Shown one piece after another: positions 12,601 through 24,011 of a DNA stretch of 64,000 nt. A program made the position numbers and the translations under genes. A model generated the notes under the pieces. The model had not been told where the DNA came from and made no database searches. It saw only the letters and a program-made list of their open reading frames with translations. The stretch is from Mansonella perstans (Eukaryota; Nematoda; Chromadorea; Rhabditida; Onchocercidae). The number at the start of each line of letters is the position of its first letter. The stretch's first letter is position 1. The stretch covers positions 1 to 64,000 of the forward strand of contig JBAMDO010000201.1 in the NCBI GenBank assembly GCA_037074765.1, read 5' to 3'.

Positions 12601-15600
12601 CTTTTCTTAATTAAATTAATTAACCCTCAAACAATGAAAGCTTAAAAATAATTGAATAATTATTTTGATATTCCCTACAGATCTCTTGTTTCAATTACAC
12701 TTCTCTTTTTTTTAGTTTCCAAATTTTAAACTTTAAGAACAATAATTTAATTTCAACAATCATTCAAGTCAAATAAACCAAATTTTTTCACTATGACATT
12801 GATAGTGACAATTTTTTTTTGCATTTATTTTAACAAAAATTGAATTAAAACTTGAAATGACTATTTTTTTTGTTTTCTAAATTTACTTTTATTTAAATTT
12901 TAAAATTAAAAAATGAAATCATCAACAAAAAATAAAGCAAGAGAAAACAAAACCTGGCTTGAGCGGCATCAAAGTTTTTCTCATATTGGCGCAATTTGTA
13001 TTTCAGATTATTAATTATTTTTTTCAAAATTTCCACCTTTTCCTCTTTTTCAACCAATTTACGCTCGTCACTACAAAGCAACAAAATTTGCTTTGAAATT
13101 TTGAAATTATCTTGTAAATTTTTTTTAGAACCATCAATTAATTAATTTTTCTTGCAGAACAAAAAATCACTCGCAAAGGTAAGGTTTTCAAAAAAAATAA
13201 ATCTTACAAATAATTTTTTTCTTTGAAGTTTTAACAATAAAAATAAGTGGAAAAAAAATTTCATTTGTTAGTTTAAATCAATTTTAATTTTCTACTGTTT
13301 ATTTGTAAAAGTGTGAAGTATGAAATTTAAATTTAACTGCTAAAAGTTCATGTATTTAGAGCAATCAGGTGTAGTTTTTATAGCTACTTCGCTTAGATCT
13401 CTCCCTCTATCTCTATCTTCCCCTCTTTCTGTCTGCCTCTCTTTCATATTTTCTAACTGGATGAAAATTAATTTCAGTTGAATTTATAAATTTCATTCAT
13501 TCATTTGTTTCCTTTTACAATTTATTAGCTCAGTCTGAAATGTGAAATTTTGCAAGACTTATTCTCAAATGTTTTTTTTTGTTAAATTATTTTAATTGTT
13601 AACCTTTTATCCAAGTTATCATTGGTCATCCGATTAGATTTCTGGACATCGATTAATGATGCTTTTGAGTACTTTTCATGCTATAACAAAATTACCAGTA
13701 TTTTTCTATTTAGTAAAAAAAAAAGTAGGGAATAAATTTAGTTTGCAAGTTTAATTAATTTGCAGAAAAATTTTTTCAAACTAACAGATTCATTTCGTTG
13801 TTTTGCTTCATCAGTTTGATCGTGATTATAATCATGATAAGTGCAGTTAGTGCAATTGCCATTTTGCAAAGCATCTTGTGAAACTAATTTATTATTATTG
13901 TTATTGTTACAGCATGCCGGTCTGCTTGAAATATCCTTTAATTGTAAACGATTAATTTAACCTTTGAACTCAATTGCATCACACTAACGAGTGCACATTT
14001 ATCAAGCTATATGATGTTGATATAAGGAATACTTGATAAAGTAATATGAGCAAAGCTCAGGTGGTACAAGTAGTAGAAAAATTCATCAAAAGCCTACGAG
14101 CAGTATGATGAACCGCTATTTCAGGATTTCAAGCTTTTTCTTCTATCATGCAATGAGAATTACCAGAATAAATGTTTATTTTCAAACTGCAATTTCAAAA
14201 TTGGCTAAATTAAAGGACGACGACTTATCTAATAAGACTGTGCTAAATATTTTCAAAAAGCAACTAGTGTTTTTTTTTTTTTTAAAGTTAAAAAGAACTT
14301 CAAAAAAAATTTTTAAAAATTTTAATTGGACAGAAGGAAAGTTTGAATTTTTACCTTTTTGCATGAATTCGATGATGATGATGATATCCAACGATCAGCT
14401 GCAAAAATTCATCATCATTTTAAATCATGTCGAAAATAAACAAACAAAAATGACACAAGCAAGCAAAGAAACAAACAAACTATCAGCTGTTCACTTTTTT
14501 AAATACAATTTATTAATTTGAATATTTGATTAATTCATAAATATTTTTTTGAAAAAAAAAACTCGAGTGCAAAAAGTTTTTTGCATATTTAAAAAAGTTT
14601 AAAATTCAAGAAAATTATTTGAAATTAGTTTTGAAAAAGAATTAAAATAACAATCATTAATTTTAATAAAAATGTGTACATGTTGAAATGTTTTGCAATT
14701 ATTCATTTTCATCTCAACACTAAATTAATTTTAAATCATTTTAGCAATTAATTTTAAAAATAATTTTAAAATTAATTACTAAAATTTATTTGCCCACTTT
14801 TGAAAACTTACATTTACCAAACATATGTTGCATCAAATTAATAGTATTTTCAAATCGTTCTGTTGCAATTTCATACTGTTCGAAACGACCATTTCCGTTC
14901 AAATGATGACAACCATGTGCTGATAAAAAATTTTTTCCAACTCAATTATTTATTTTAAAAATTAAAGAATTCAAATTTTTAAACGAAACGGAGTGGATTA
15001 AAACTACATTTTTAATCTTCTAAAGCATCTAAAAATATTCGGAAAAAAATCGTTTATTTGAACAAATATAAATAATAATTATTATTTCAAAAAATTAAAA
15101 GAACTTTTTTCTTTAAATTAAAGTTTAAATAACATAAAAAAAATTTAGTCACATGAAATATTTTGTCAAAATTTTTAAATTAATTGAAAAGATTTAAAAA
15201 AAGGAAATGAAATTGGAACTTTTCACTGAAAAAGATTTTTTAATTACACACAATTATTTCGACACAAACTTTTTTTTAATTATTAGTCGAATTCAAATAA
15301 TGATCAAAAATTATTAAAAAATGGAAACATTTAGAAATTGACCCAATTTTATATTCATTAAAAGATAGGAAATTTAATTAATTACCTTTTTTTAATTAAT
15401 TTATTTTAAAATCCAATTAATTACTACTTTATTTATTTAATTTGTTTCTTTTTTTATTTAAGCTTCTAAATGCTTTTGCTCAAATAATAATTTTAAAAAT
15501 TCCATTTTTCCAGTTCAGTGAGTACTAATTTAAAATCTAATTTAATTTTAATACAATTAATGATGCATTGTCATCATAATTTTTAAATTTAAATTGAAAA

Positions 15601-18303
15601 AAATCTTTTCACGAATTTTTTTTTTGAAAAACTTGGAAAATTTTCCAGAACAATTTTTGCAATAATCTCATTAGTAATTTTGTTTAAATTTTATCTACGA
15701 GTAATATATCACAATAATTTGCATTAATTACTATTATTGTTATAGTGACACTATATGTTGCTCTCTCCCTCTCTCTCAAGGAATGGCAGAACTGACCGCT
15801 GGCTATCCATTCATTTCTGTCTTTCCATTCAATTTTTACATTCCAATTTGATGAATTTTTTAATGAATTCATTCTTCTAAGTTAATTAATAATTAGTAAA
15901 CTTTCTTTAAATTAAGTCAATTAATAATTCATAACTTTTTTTTTAAAAATAATCAACTTGCTTGGTTTTTTCAGTACAGACTTCATTTCAACAAATTTAA
16001 TTTTCATAATTTTATATTAAATTTGAAAATTTTTAAAATTTTCATCTTTATTATTGTATAAAATTCCTTTATGTATTAGCAATGCTAATGAACATACACC
16101 AATTAGCAATCAATAATTTTTTCTTTAATTAGTAATGACTTTTTTTATTTGACATTTGAGCAGATTTCAAAATATTTTGCTCCAAAAAAGAAAACTTACC
16201 ACATTCATTCAAATTACAATCTTAACACTTTACCTAAGAAATAAAACCGCAAATAACCTTTAATCTTTATCACAGAGCAAAAAAATTCTTAAAGGCTTAA
16301 AAATTTTTTTTATCAGTTTTCAATTTTTTTATTGCAATAGATGTCTTTTAAAAAAAATTTGATCATCGTATAGTTAAATTTTCAAAATGCACTCCTAGGC
16401 AGTAGACAAATAATAAATGACTCTGTCAAACTTACTTAACAACTAACTAGTAATAGTATTATTCAGTTGCTTCTCCTAAAACAATTTGTTATTATTATCA
16501 TTTCTTTGTTGAAAATGCTTGAAAACTGCTTTTTTGATTTTTTTTTTGCTAAAAGTAATTTTTAAAAATTGAAACATCTGAAAATTGCAATATTTGAAAT
16601 TGGAAATAAAATCAAAAAAATAAAAAGCCTAGATTGTTGGAAATTGACTAGTCTGATAATAGCTGATAATAACTAATACGAAATTGACTAGTCTGATGAA
16701 CAGTTGATAATAACTGATAAGAAATTGATTAGTCCGACAATAGCTGTCAATTGCTGATAAGAAATTAACAAACAATTAAATGATACGAAGTTGATAAAAA
16801 TTCGAGCTGAAATAGAACAAAATTACAAGTGAATTGATGAATTATTTAAATATGAATTAATTCAGGAATTTCTTTAAATTAATTTGAATTTAAATTCAGC
16901 TTTAAAATTAAATTAAGTTTTAAATTCAGAAAAAAATTTTTTTTTTGAATTTTGCAAAACTAAGCCATTTGTTATTGTAAAATTGTATAAAAAATGCTTT
17001 CAAACCAAAATGTTTAATTTTAATTCAGTTTCAAGTTTTGATTTCGAATCATTTATGAATATGTAATAATTGTAAAATTCTAAAATTAAATTAATTATAA
17101 ATTAAAGGATCAGTTTATGAATATGAACTGAGTATGCCAAATAAAGTTTCATAACAATTTTATGAGAATTTTTTTTTTTGAAATATGACTGCATGACAGT
17201 AAAATAATGCAAACCAAGTAAAACATAAATTGGCTTAGAGCTCCAGCCTTGTTGATCTTTTAATATACAACCAGTTGCGCTATTATATCTGCAAAAATTT
17301 TAATTTAATTTTTTTTTGCAAAACTTTAATAAATTATGTTTTCATATTTTAAATTGAGAAACTTTTTTTCATTTTTCCCTTTTTTCTATTTATATCGACC
17401 CTTATGATCAGATGACATTCATTCATATTGTCCCTTATAAACAGATGACACTAATTATTTGCCACTTTGTAAATTTTCAATCCTAACTTTTTTTTCTCGC
17501 TCATTTTGGACTTAGCAAATAAAATAAAGATAGAAGTTATTGAAGGTGAGTGAAGGGAGTGAAAAGTGTGAGGAAGAGTGAAGAAAGGGAAAGATGGAAA
17601 AAATGAAATTGAAAAGATAGGGACTTTAAGGCCTTCTTGCAATTATCATCCTTGTAGTAAAGGCCATGTGCACCAGGTATAACAGATTGTACAGCTGATA
17701 AAAGTATGCTTTCATCCGATTCCAATGGTATATCCACCGGTTCCAACTCAATGCGTACCCATCCTAAGTGAAAAACATTCACATTAGTCTCTTATCACTG
17801 AAAAACAATCTTATTATCAATTAATCACAACAATTGTTTTTTTTCGAAACAAGAATTATGATTTATTGCAGAATTGCTTTCATCCATAGTGAAATATAAC
17901 GTTCAATTTTCCAGTTTTTCCAGCAACATTCAAATGTGTTAAGTCACGGTTTTTACGTAATTACGCTTTCACACATATTTATACAATTGTTACGTTTACA
18001 AAGCATACAAATATATAAACATGGCAAACTTGTAGAATAATAGGTTTCAAGACAAAAAAGTTTACGTTACTAACGTCATTTACGCTATCATACTTTTACG
18101 CTAAATGATTTCAATTTGCCACATAAATTAATGAAGTAATAATGAGTTCATGTGAAATATTCCAAATATTTTGATGAAATTAAAGTAATCAGTAAGTCTT
18201 TTTTTTAATTAGAAATACCTGGTGGCGGTCGTGCTGGTGGTGGTGGTGGTGGTATTGGTGGCGGTAATGATATCAAATCAATGATTGAAGCATTGTTTTC
18301 CAT
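240..18303 (-). CDS. TDP-43-NTD-like / coiled-coil / CBM48 multidomain protein, 29 exons
   Basis: Exons, 5' to 3': 18303-18219, 17763-17625, 17288-17215, 14919-14812, 14398-14355, 13935-13786, 13680-13604, 13070-12954, 12525-12402, 12129-11981, 11551-11420, 11121-9300, 9168-9074, 8309-8169, 7815-7720, 6469-6325, 5500-5403, 5089-4949, 4592-4476, 4280-4217, 4075-3980, 3480-3417, 3099-2999, 2163-1963, 1711-1581, 1186-1115, 898-791, 695-605, 446-240. They total 4989 nt (1662 residues) and every junction keeps frame. Domains: Pro-rich residues 1-28; TDP-43 N-terminal-domain-like 29-100; Asn/Ser-rich linker; coiled coil about 200-400; acidic repeats 400-1007; coiled coil about 1008-1560; CBM48 about 1570-1662. 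A pyrimidine-rich CAG 28 nt before the ATG could take a splice leader. Weaker junctions: the exon 2 donor (AA|GTCCCT), the exon 4 donor (14818 is also possible) and the exon 26 donor (GA|GTTCAG). If exon 26 reads through, a stop follows at 1069-1071, giving a shorter form without CBM48. The function is unknown; a scaffold that binds glycogen or glucan and self-assembles is inference. Confidence 0.85.
5513..5605. repeat. About 24-bp intronic tandem repeat, four copies
   Basis: Four diverged copies of a unit like TAATCATTTCAATATTATACAG lie in the intron between exons 16 and 17 of the large coiled-coil gene. Each ends in an acceptor-like pyrimidine-poor CAG. I see no coding content. Confidence 0.7.
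8456..8681. repeat. (CATA)n microsatellite
   Basis: About 220 bp of CATACATA with scattered variants (CATG, CTTG, CGTA) lies in the intron between exons 13 and 14 of the coiled-coil gene. Tyr/Ile/His-rich reading frames on both strands are artefacts of this repeat. Confidence 0.95.
9300..11121 (-). repeat. In-frame 27/30-bp repeat exon (exon 12)
   Basis: This 1822-nt exon opens with coiled-coil sequence (RANELAGKLVEKEQ), then runs about 55 acidic units of 10 residues (type PTEIDNNSSE) or 9 residues (type SPEIDGHKG). A higher-order block of roughly 80 residues (ETDKNKSESLEIDG, then 9-mers, then QIETDGNISEPTEID) recurs about four times. The region is less A+T-rich than its surroundings. Indels between copies are multiples of 3, which suggests selection for frame. 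The 10-residue period is not a heptad, so it is probably disordered or an extended acidic spacer rather than coiled coil. Confidence 0.9.
14920..17214 (-). other. 2.3-kb intron 3 of the coiled-coil gene, no coding exon seen
   Basis: The longest intron of the gene separates the TDP-43-NTD-like exons from the linker and coiled-coil exons. It is A+T-rich. At about 16643-16770 it holds three diverged copies of a roughly 48-bp unit (GAAATTGACTAGTCTGATAA type). No open frame with splice signals was found on either strand. Confidence 0.6.
17215..17763 (-). other. TDP-43 N-terminal-domain-like region (exons 2-3)
   Basis: The two exons encode WVRIELEPVDIPLESDES, then ILLSAVQSVIPGAHGLYY, and later ATGCILKDQQGWSSKPIYVLL less its last residue. 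By eye this aligns with human TDP-43 residues 14-70: IP.E.D..(V/I)LLS.V....PGA.GL.Y, then G(I/C)L and GW....(V/I)YV. The spacing from GL to the second conserved glycine is 20 residues in both. In TDP-43 this ubiquitin/DIX-like fold drives head-to-tail polymerisation. No RNA-recognition motifs follow here; coiled coils follow instead. The homology call rests on conserved spacing and hydrophobic pattern, not on a database search. Confidence 0.72.
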
Positions 18304-21300
18304 GGATCAAGATGGAACAATGCAGAACCTGAAAAAAATTTTTTCCGAAAAGTAATCAAAATTTTTTTTCACGTAAATATGCAATTTGCATAACGCACGA
18401 TGAACGCACGTAAAATCAGCAGAAGATAAATGTAATAAGTGCGCGAGGCAAAAAAATGGTTATTCTAAAAGTGGCGCTAAAATTTTACTTAATTCTGTCC
18501 TAAAATTCTTTAACATGTCCACTATTTTTTGCAAATAAAAAGTACTACGGTACATGTCCACTATCTTTTACCAATAAAAATACTACGGTGATTGTAGTCT
18601 TTTTTTTCTTTCTGCAACATTACAGCTAGCATCATAGCTCCACCGTTGAACTTCACTGCAATCTATATCGGTTTTAAAATTTTTGGATTTTGAAAGTTTT
18701 TCGTAAGATTACTGGTGACTGGATTCAAGAATCATAATTTTGTCAAATTCTCGATTGGAATAAATATGATAACTGCATTTATAGTATTACTGTATATTAT
18801 TACTATATTCATAATATTACTGTATTGTCAAATTTTACAACTGTTACTATAATTCATTACAAAAAGTAACTTTTTTTTGTTAGCTAAATCTTCAAAAAAA
18901 AGCATTCTTAACTTATATCTTTATCTTCTTTTTTTCCTCTTTTAAATTTATCCAATCATTTCTTGTGGTATTTCTTATCAACCATTCATTTCTAGTCGTA
19001 TATTTCTTTTCCCTTCTCTATTTCTACAATTTATTAATTAGTTTTTAATTATTTGCAAGAATTTTTTTTGTATTAATTAAAATTTGCATAATTTATTGTT
19101 GCTTTTTAAAATTATCTATCATTGTTATGCTTATCATTTAACCTATCAAATATCCACAATGCTTTTTTTAATTCATCAATCATTTTTTTTTAATCAATAC
19201 AAAATTAAATCATACATTCTACCGTAACCATTCTTATCTTTATTGCTTAAATTAAAAAGAAAATTTATGATTACTGTATTTTTTTTTCATTTACTTGTAG
19301 AACAGATAAGTGATAAGACTAAAATAACATTGTCAATGATTAGCATTAAAAAAGCGTTATCAAAATAGCATTGTCAATGATGATGTACAATGATAATGAG
19401 AATTTTTTTTTCTTTTTCACATCTGGAAATGTTTGTTATCATTCTTTACATTTTTTTCTGATCACATCACTGATAACAATTATTTATTAGCATTTACGCA
19501 ATGTTAACACAGTTACTAACATAATGAGTTGATTTTAGTGGAAATCAATTAAAAATTTTTATTTGTACAAAAATAAATACATTTAATTTTTAATTGATTA
19601 ACTAATATGCATTATTGATAAATTGAAATAGGAATCGGAAATTTGTTAGGAAGGATTGATATGATATCCATTAATTAAAATTGTTTAATTGATATCCTAG
19701 TATACTGATATACTGTTGTAATCATTTTAATAATGCTTCCATTTGGATACAATCAAAAAGATTTTTTTTTAAAAAGCATAAATTGTATAGATGTTACTTT
19801 TGTCTTACTTTACCAACAGATATGACTTATCGTTCCACGCTTTACCAAGAGATATGACTTTTCGATTTGTCAGGCTCATAAAATTGGATGAAACGAAAAA
19901 GTTAAATTTAAATATTTTTTTTTGAATTTATTGAATGTTATAGCTACTGTTAAGTGGTAAGAAGTGTGTGATTTGGCAGTTTTTACAAATTAATTGATAA
20001 ATCATGATTTTTAAATAATAATTAATTGTTTAAATGATGATTAATTGATTAAGTAATCACTTATCATTTAAATATGATTATTCATTCCATTTACTAATTA
20101 TATGATAATTTTTATTCAAGTGCATATTTCTCTGTTGTAAATGATTATTCGTTATAATGAAATGACAAATAGCCAATGTTAATGAAGATTTGAAAAAAAA
20201 TACAACAAGTGGCATATCAAATATTAAAGAGATAGATGTAAAAATAAATTATTTAAGGTTAAAAAAAACAGCAATTTAAAGCACTTTCACATATAAACAA
20301 AAATTGATCGCAAATACACTGGAATGATTTATTAATATAGATTTCATTCAAATGTAACTTTAAATTTTAAAGCTTAGTGCTTTGCGTACGATAAACTTTT
20401 ACTGTGCCACAAAATTAAAATTAAATTCTTTTTGAAAAAAAAAAATCTTGGAAAGACATTTTGGTGGTAAAGAAAAGTTAGCGATAACTAAATGTGACAC
20501 TAAGATGGGTTAAGTTTTGAAAATCAACCATTTGTGAAAAAAATTAAAATTCCTTGAATAGTTTTTTTTTTTTTAAATTGCTGGCCTAATCTCTGGAAGT
20601 TAGGAATTTAGAAGATTCAAAGAGTAGATTGGGAAGTTCTTTGTAGATTTAGTTGAAATAAAAGTATTATTGGGAGAGAGGGGAGGGGAACGAGGGGATG
20701 GAGGGCAGGGAGGGCAAGAAAAAAAAATTTTAATTTTGGACAATGAAAGTACAAATTTGTATATTTATATAAATAGTTCATTTTTTAGAAGATCATTATT
20801 TGAGAAATGATTTGATAAGATCAGTAAAAGATTTGTTTCGCTGAAATCAAAAATCATTTTTCATATTTCAACAATTTAAAATAATTCTTGCATTAATTAT
20901 ACATTTCATCAAAAAAATATAACTCAAAATTAATATTGTCCACGAAAAAAAATGAAATTTTAAAATTCGAGTGTCATTTATCCAATTTGCTTTTTTATCG
21001 TCTCTAATTGAAAGAGGTATCAAAGAAAGTGATAGCATTATGGATTGTATGTCATACCATATCGCCATGTCGTCAGTTGAACTCTTTTGGTTGTTAGATT
21101 GGAGCAATGATGGTGGTAGTCACTGTGCTGAGATTGAGATACTGTTCAAGGGGAGTAGATTTTTCTTTAGGAATACCTACCTCTCATCCGAGAGACAATT
21201 GGACTTCATTATAAAAAGTAATCTTAGAGCAAGAAGTGGTGATGATGATCCATCATTCTGGAGTTAAAGTTAGTTAGCTAAACCCAACAAATGCGGGGTA

Positions 21301-21380
21301 CCAGTAATAAAGCAAGATGTTAAGCATCGATATGTATGAGCAACGAGATAATTAATTTAGGGTCTTAGCATGTTGGTTTA
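18304..21380. other. Intergenic, A+T-rich, no gene seen
   Basis: This stretch is upstream of the large coiled-coil gene and presumably carries its promoter. A 39-bp direct duplication (CATGTCCACTAT...TACTACGGT) lies at about 18513-18590. Oligo-T/A runs are frequent. A GA/GGGGA-rich patch lies at 20672-20725. I found no convincing exon. At 21000-21120 the minus strand reads TDDMAIWYDI, which might be a remnant of a reverse transcriptase YADD region, but this is weak. Confidence 0.5.
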
Positions 21381-22800
21381 GTCATTGTAGGCTAAATAAG
21401 TTACCGTACGACGATGGATGTATATACCGTTTTCCTTGTCGAAAGCTACCGTGACCTCTTGTATTATTATGTTGGAAAATATAATGAATAGAGTTGGTGC
21501 AAAAGAAAGCAATCTTGTTTCACACCATTGATAACTGGAAAGAGCTTTGAGAGAGAGTACATCTTATATATTACCCGAGCTGATCATTCTGATGATCGAT
21601 CTAGGAATTTGAGAAAAAATCGCAATTGTTTCAAGATCTGGCCTTTTTTGCTCATTATGTCAAAGGTTTTAGCGAGAGCAACGGAAGTTACAGAAAGTTT
21701 AGAGAATCCAGAAAGTCGAGAGTTATAGAGAGTCCAGGGAGTTCAGAGAGTTCAGAGTTTCCAGAAAGTCTCTTGTTTTGTTCTCTTCTGTTTGTTGCAG
21801 TTTGTTGTCTGACAACGGATACCAATGTCTATGATACTATTATTAGCTTAAAGCTTTCAGGTAAACATTAACATTCAAGAGAGTTCTTCGATGGTGATAT
21901 GGGATATTAATCTGTTCAAAAGTATTCTTGCGAGGATTTTTTCAAAATACAGTATTGTACAGTTTTGGGAAGTACAGTACCGTACAGTATTGGAAAGCAG
22001 TGCGTACAAGTATTGCTGCTGTTGTTTAACCAAGTCTGGCTGTCTTTTTTTCCATATGCACAGGGTGATGATGATTGCATTACGGAAATCCGATGGTAAT
22101 TCGCAACACTGTCCCCACAAACGCATACAACGAACTCGTAAAACTCAACGTGGATTCAACGTGGAACGCTTGGCTTCAACGCCTCCATTTTCAGCTTCCA
22201 TATTTGGGATTCCATCCACTACAACTGCCTTGCCAGTGTCACCTTCTATATACTGTTATGAATCTTCTATAGAACAGAGATGATATACAATGTTTTTTTT
22301 TTTCCCGTATTGTTGGCTGTAATGTGGCTGAATCACTGAGCTTTGGATCATCATTGTCGGAAATCTCAAAATTCAGATCATTGATTCAGGAAATTTTATC
22401 TTTGAAAAGCATTTCGGCCATAAGAGGAGGCAGCTTTGAAACTTGATGTATCAGTTCGTTCACTGCTTCCAGAGTTTCACAAAATCCTCTACGGTTAGCC
22501 AAATTTGCGTAAAATTGAATCTTTACTGCAAGATCAAGCCAAATTACTTGTTCTGGATGTCTCGAAACTCTCGAAGGTTGAACCTTACTGCATACAAGAC
22601 AAAAGGCCTGCTTTTCTAACATTGGAAGATTGCTTCAATAGATTTGCTTTGGTGAGTAGATCTCGTTTTTACCTGCAAACTCTCTAGGATCTTCTGGATC
22701 TTTTGACTGTTTTCCTCAAGTAAATCCTTATTTTTCTTCGAGGAGAACTTTGCGAATTCTTCGAAAGACTGCAACATACTGTTTTTTTTTCTTTTAATAT
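21380..22800 (-). mobile_element. Decayed non-LTR (LINE) retrotransposon, reverse transcriptase part
   Basis: On the minus strand a series of LINE reverse-transcriptase blocks appears in the right order but broken by stops and frameshifts. They are NRRGFCETLEAV (about 22470-22510, the NNTRGFYxALKAV linker), GKAVVVDGIPNMEAENGG (about 22175-22235, the GKAPGxDGIPxEixKxGG block), LPSDFRNAIIITLCIWKK (about 22040-22105), EKILARILLNRLISHI (about 21895-21965), TFDIMSKKG (about 21635-21665) and FPVINGVKQDCF (about 21500-21540, the NGVKQGCVLAPTLF block, followed after a shift by APTLFIIFSNIII). The catalytic YADD is not clearly visible and no 5' or 3' end was located. It is a dead copy. The subfamily cannot be set from these fragments. 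Confidence 0.8.
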
Positions 22801-24011
22801 ATTATCAAAAGCACTTCGGGAAAGGTTTCAGTAGGATCGTTTTCAAGTTTAGTTTGAAGATTGGCTTGCAACGGCCTTTATCTTTTTCATTGTTCCTATT
22901 TTTTTAAACATCTTTTTGAACGGTAGTGAATAGTTGAAATTTTTTTTTTTTACATTATGCTATCGAATTCAATAACAACGGATAGATATCACTTAGCAAC
23001 ACGAATTATTTTAAAATTTCAAACTTTAAAAACTAATATAAATTTTGAAACTCAAAAAAAACTAACCTTTGAAAATTAAAATTTAAAAATTAAAAGGATG
23101 TTTTCTTTTGGGAAAAAAAGCAAAAATGAACACAAATATAAATAATTTTTAATTGAAATTAATGCAAACAGAAAAAAAATTCAAATTGCTTTTATCTCAA
23201 ATGAAATATTCAAATATTCCAAAAATCATTCAATTATATTATTTCATAATTTTCGTTCGCTTTGTAAAAAAAAAAAACATTGTGAAACTTGAATTATCAA
23301 AATAGATATACACCGAACATTTAGATCATTTTGTTTTACCACAAAGATAATTGTTTTATCTAGATTTCATTAATATTTTATTACAATCTGTAACAATAAT
23401 TAATAAATTTTTAAAAAAATTAAATATCAACCAATAAATCATGATCTAACATAAATATAATTGTTTCATTTAGATTTCATTAATATTCTATCATGATAAC
23501 AACTATGCATCAGTCATAATAATGACTGATTGTTACAATTCAGTTTTAATAACTTTATCAATTGATCTAAATTTCTGACAGCTAATTTCGTGAAATTCGA
23601 AATAACAGATGAAATTAACATAAACTTCAATAAATGCTGTTTTTCAACGATTAAAAACAGTATTTAACATAATGAAATCTTTACAATGATAATGTCAAAA
23701 AAATGGGAAGTGGAAGAAATTTATAAGCGAATGAAATTTGCTAACTAAAAATTTCTCTTCAGTTTTTAAACATTAGCTTAACAAATTTGAAAAACTAAAG
23801 AAATAATTTTGAAAGGGTGGCTATTTATTGAAGGAAATTTTTCTCTGTTTTTCTTTTCATACTTAAGAAAAAAAAGAAAGTAAATTTAAAAAACTTTTTT
23901 TTTTCTGATGAATGTTTGTTGAGTTATATTATACTAGTTTTGTGTGGTAGTTCTTCTCTTTTCTTCCTTCTTATCTTTTTTTTCAAAGTTTGGAATTTGC
24001 TTTATTTACAG
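22801..24011. other. Intergenic, A+T-rich
   Basis: No gene was recognised. Two copies of a roughly 120-bp segment (ATAATTGTTT.ATTTAGATTTCATTAATATT type) lie at about 23345-23395 and 23457-23505. The rest is low-complexity A+T-rich sequence. Confidence 0.5.

Noticed and set aside
14105..14521. A 138-codon plus-strand frame
   Set aside because: It is opposite the intronic region around exon 5 of the coiled-coil gene; its composition is Lys/Phe/Asn-rich background and it has no splice support.
21528..22283. Plus-strand open frames across the retrotransposon relic
   Set aside because: They are antisense to recognisable minus-strand reverse-transcriptase blocks, and none has splice context or family similarity.
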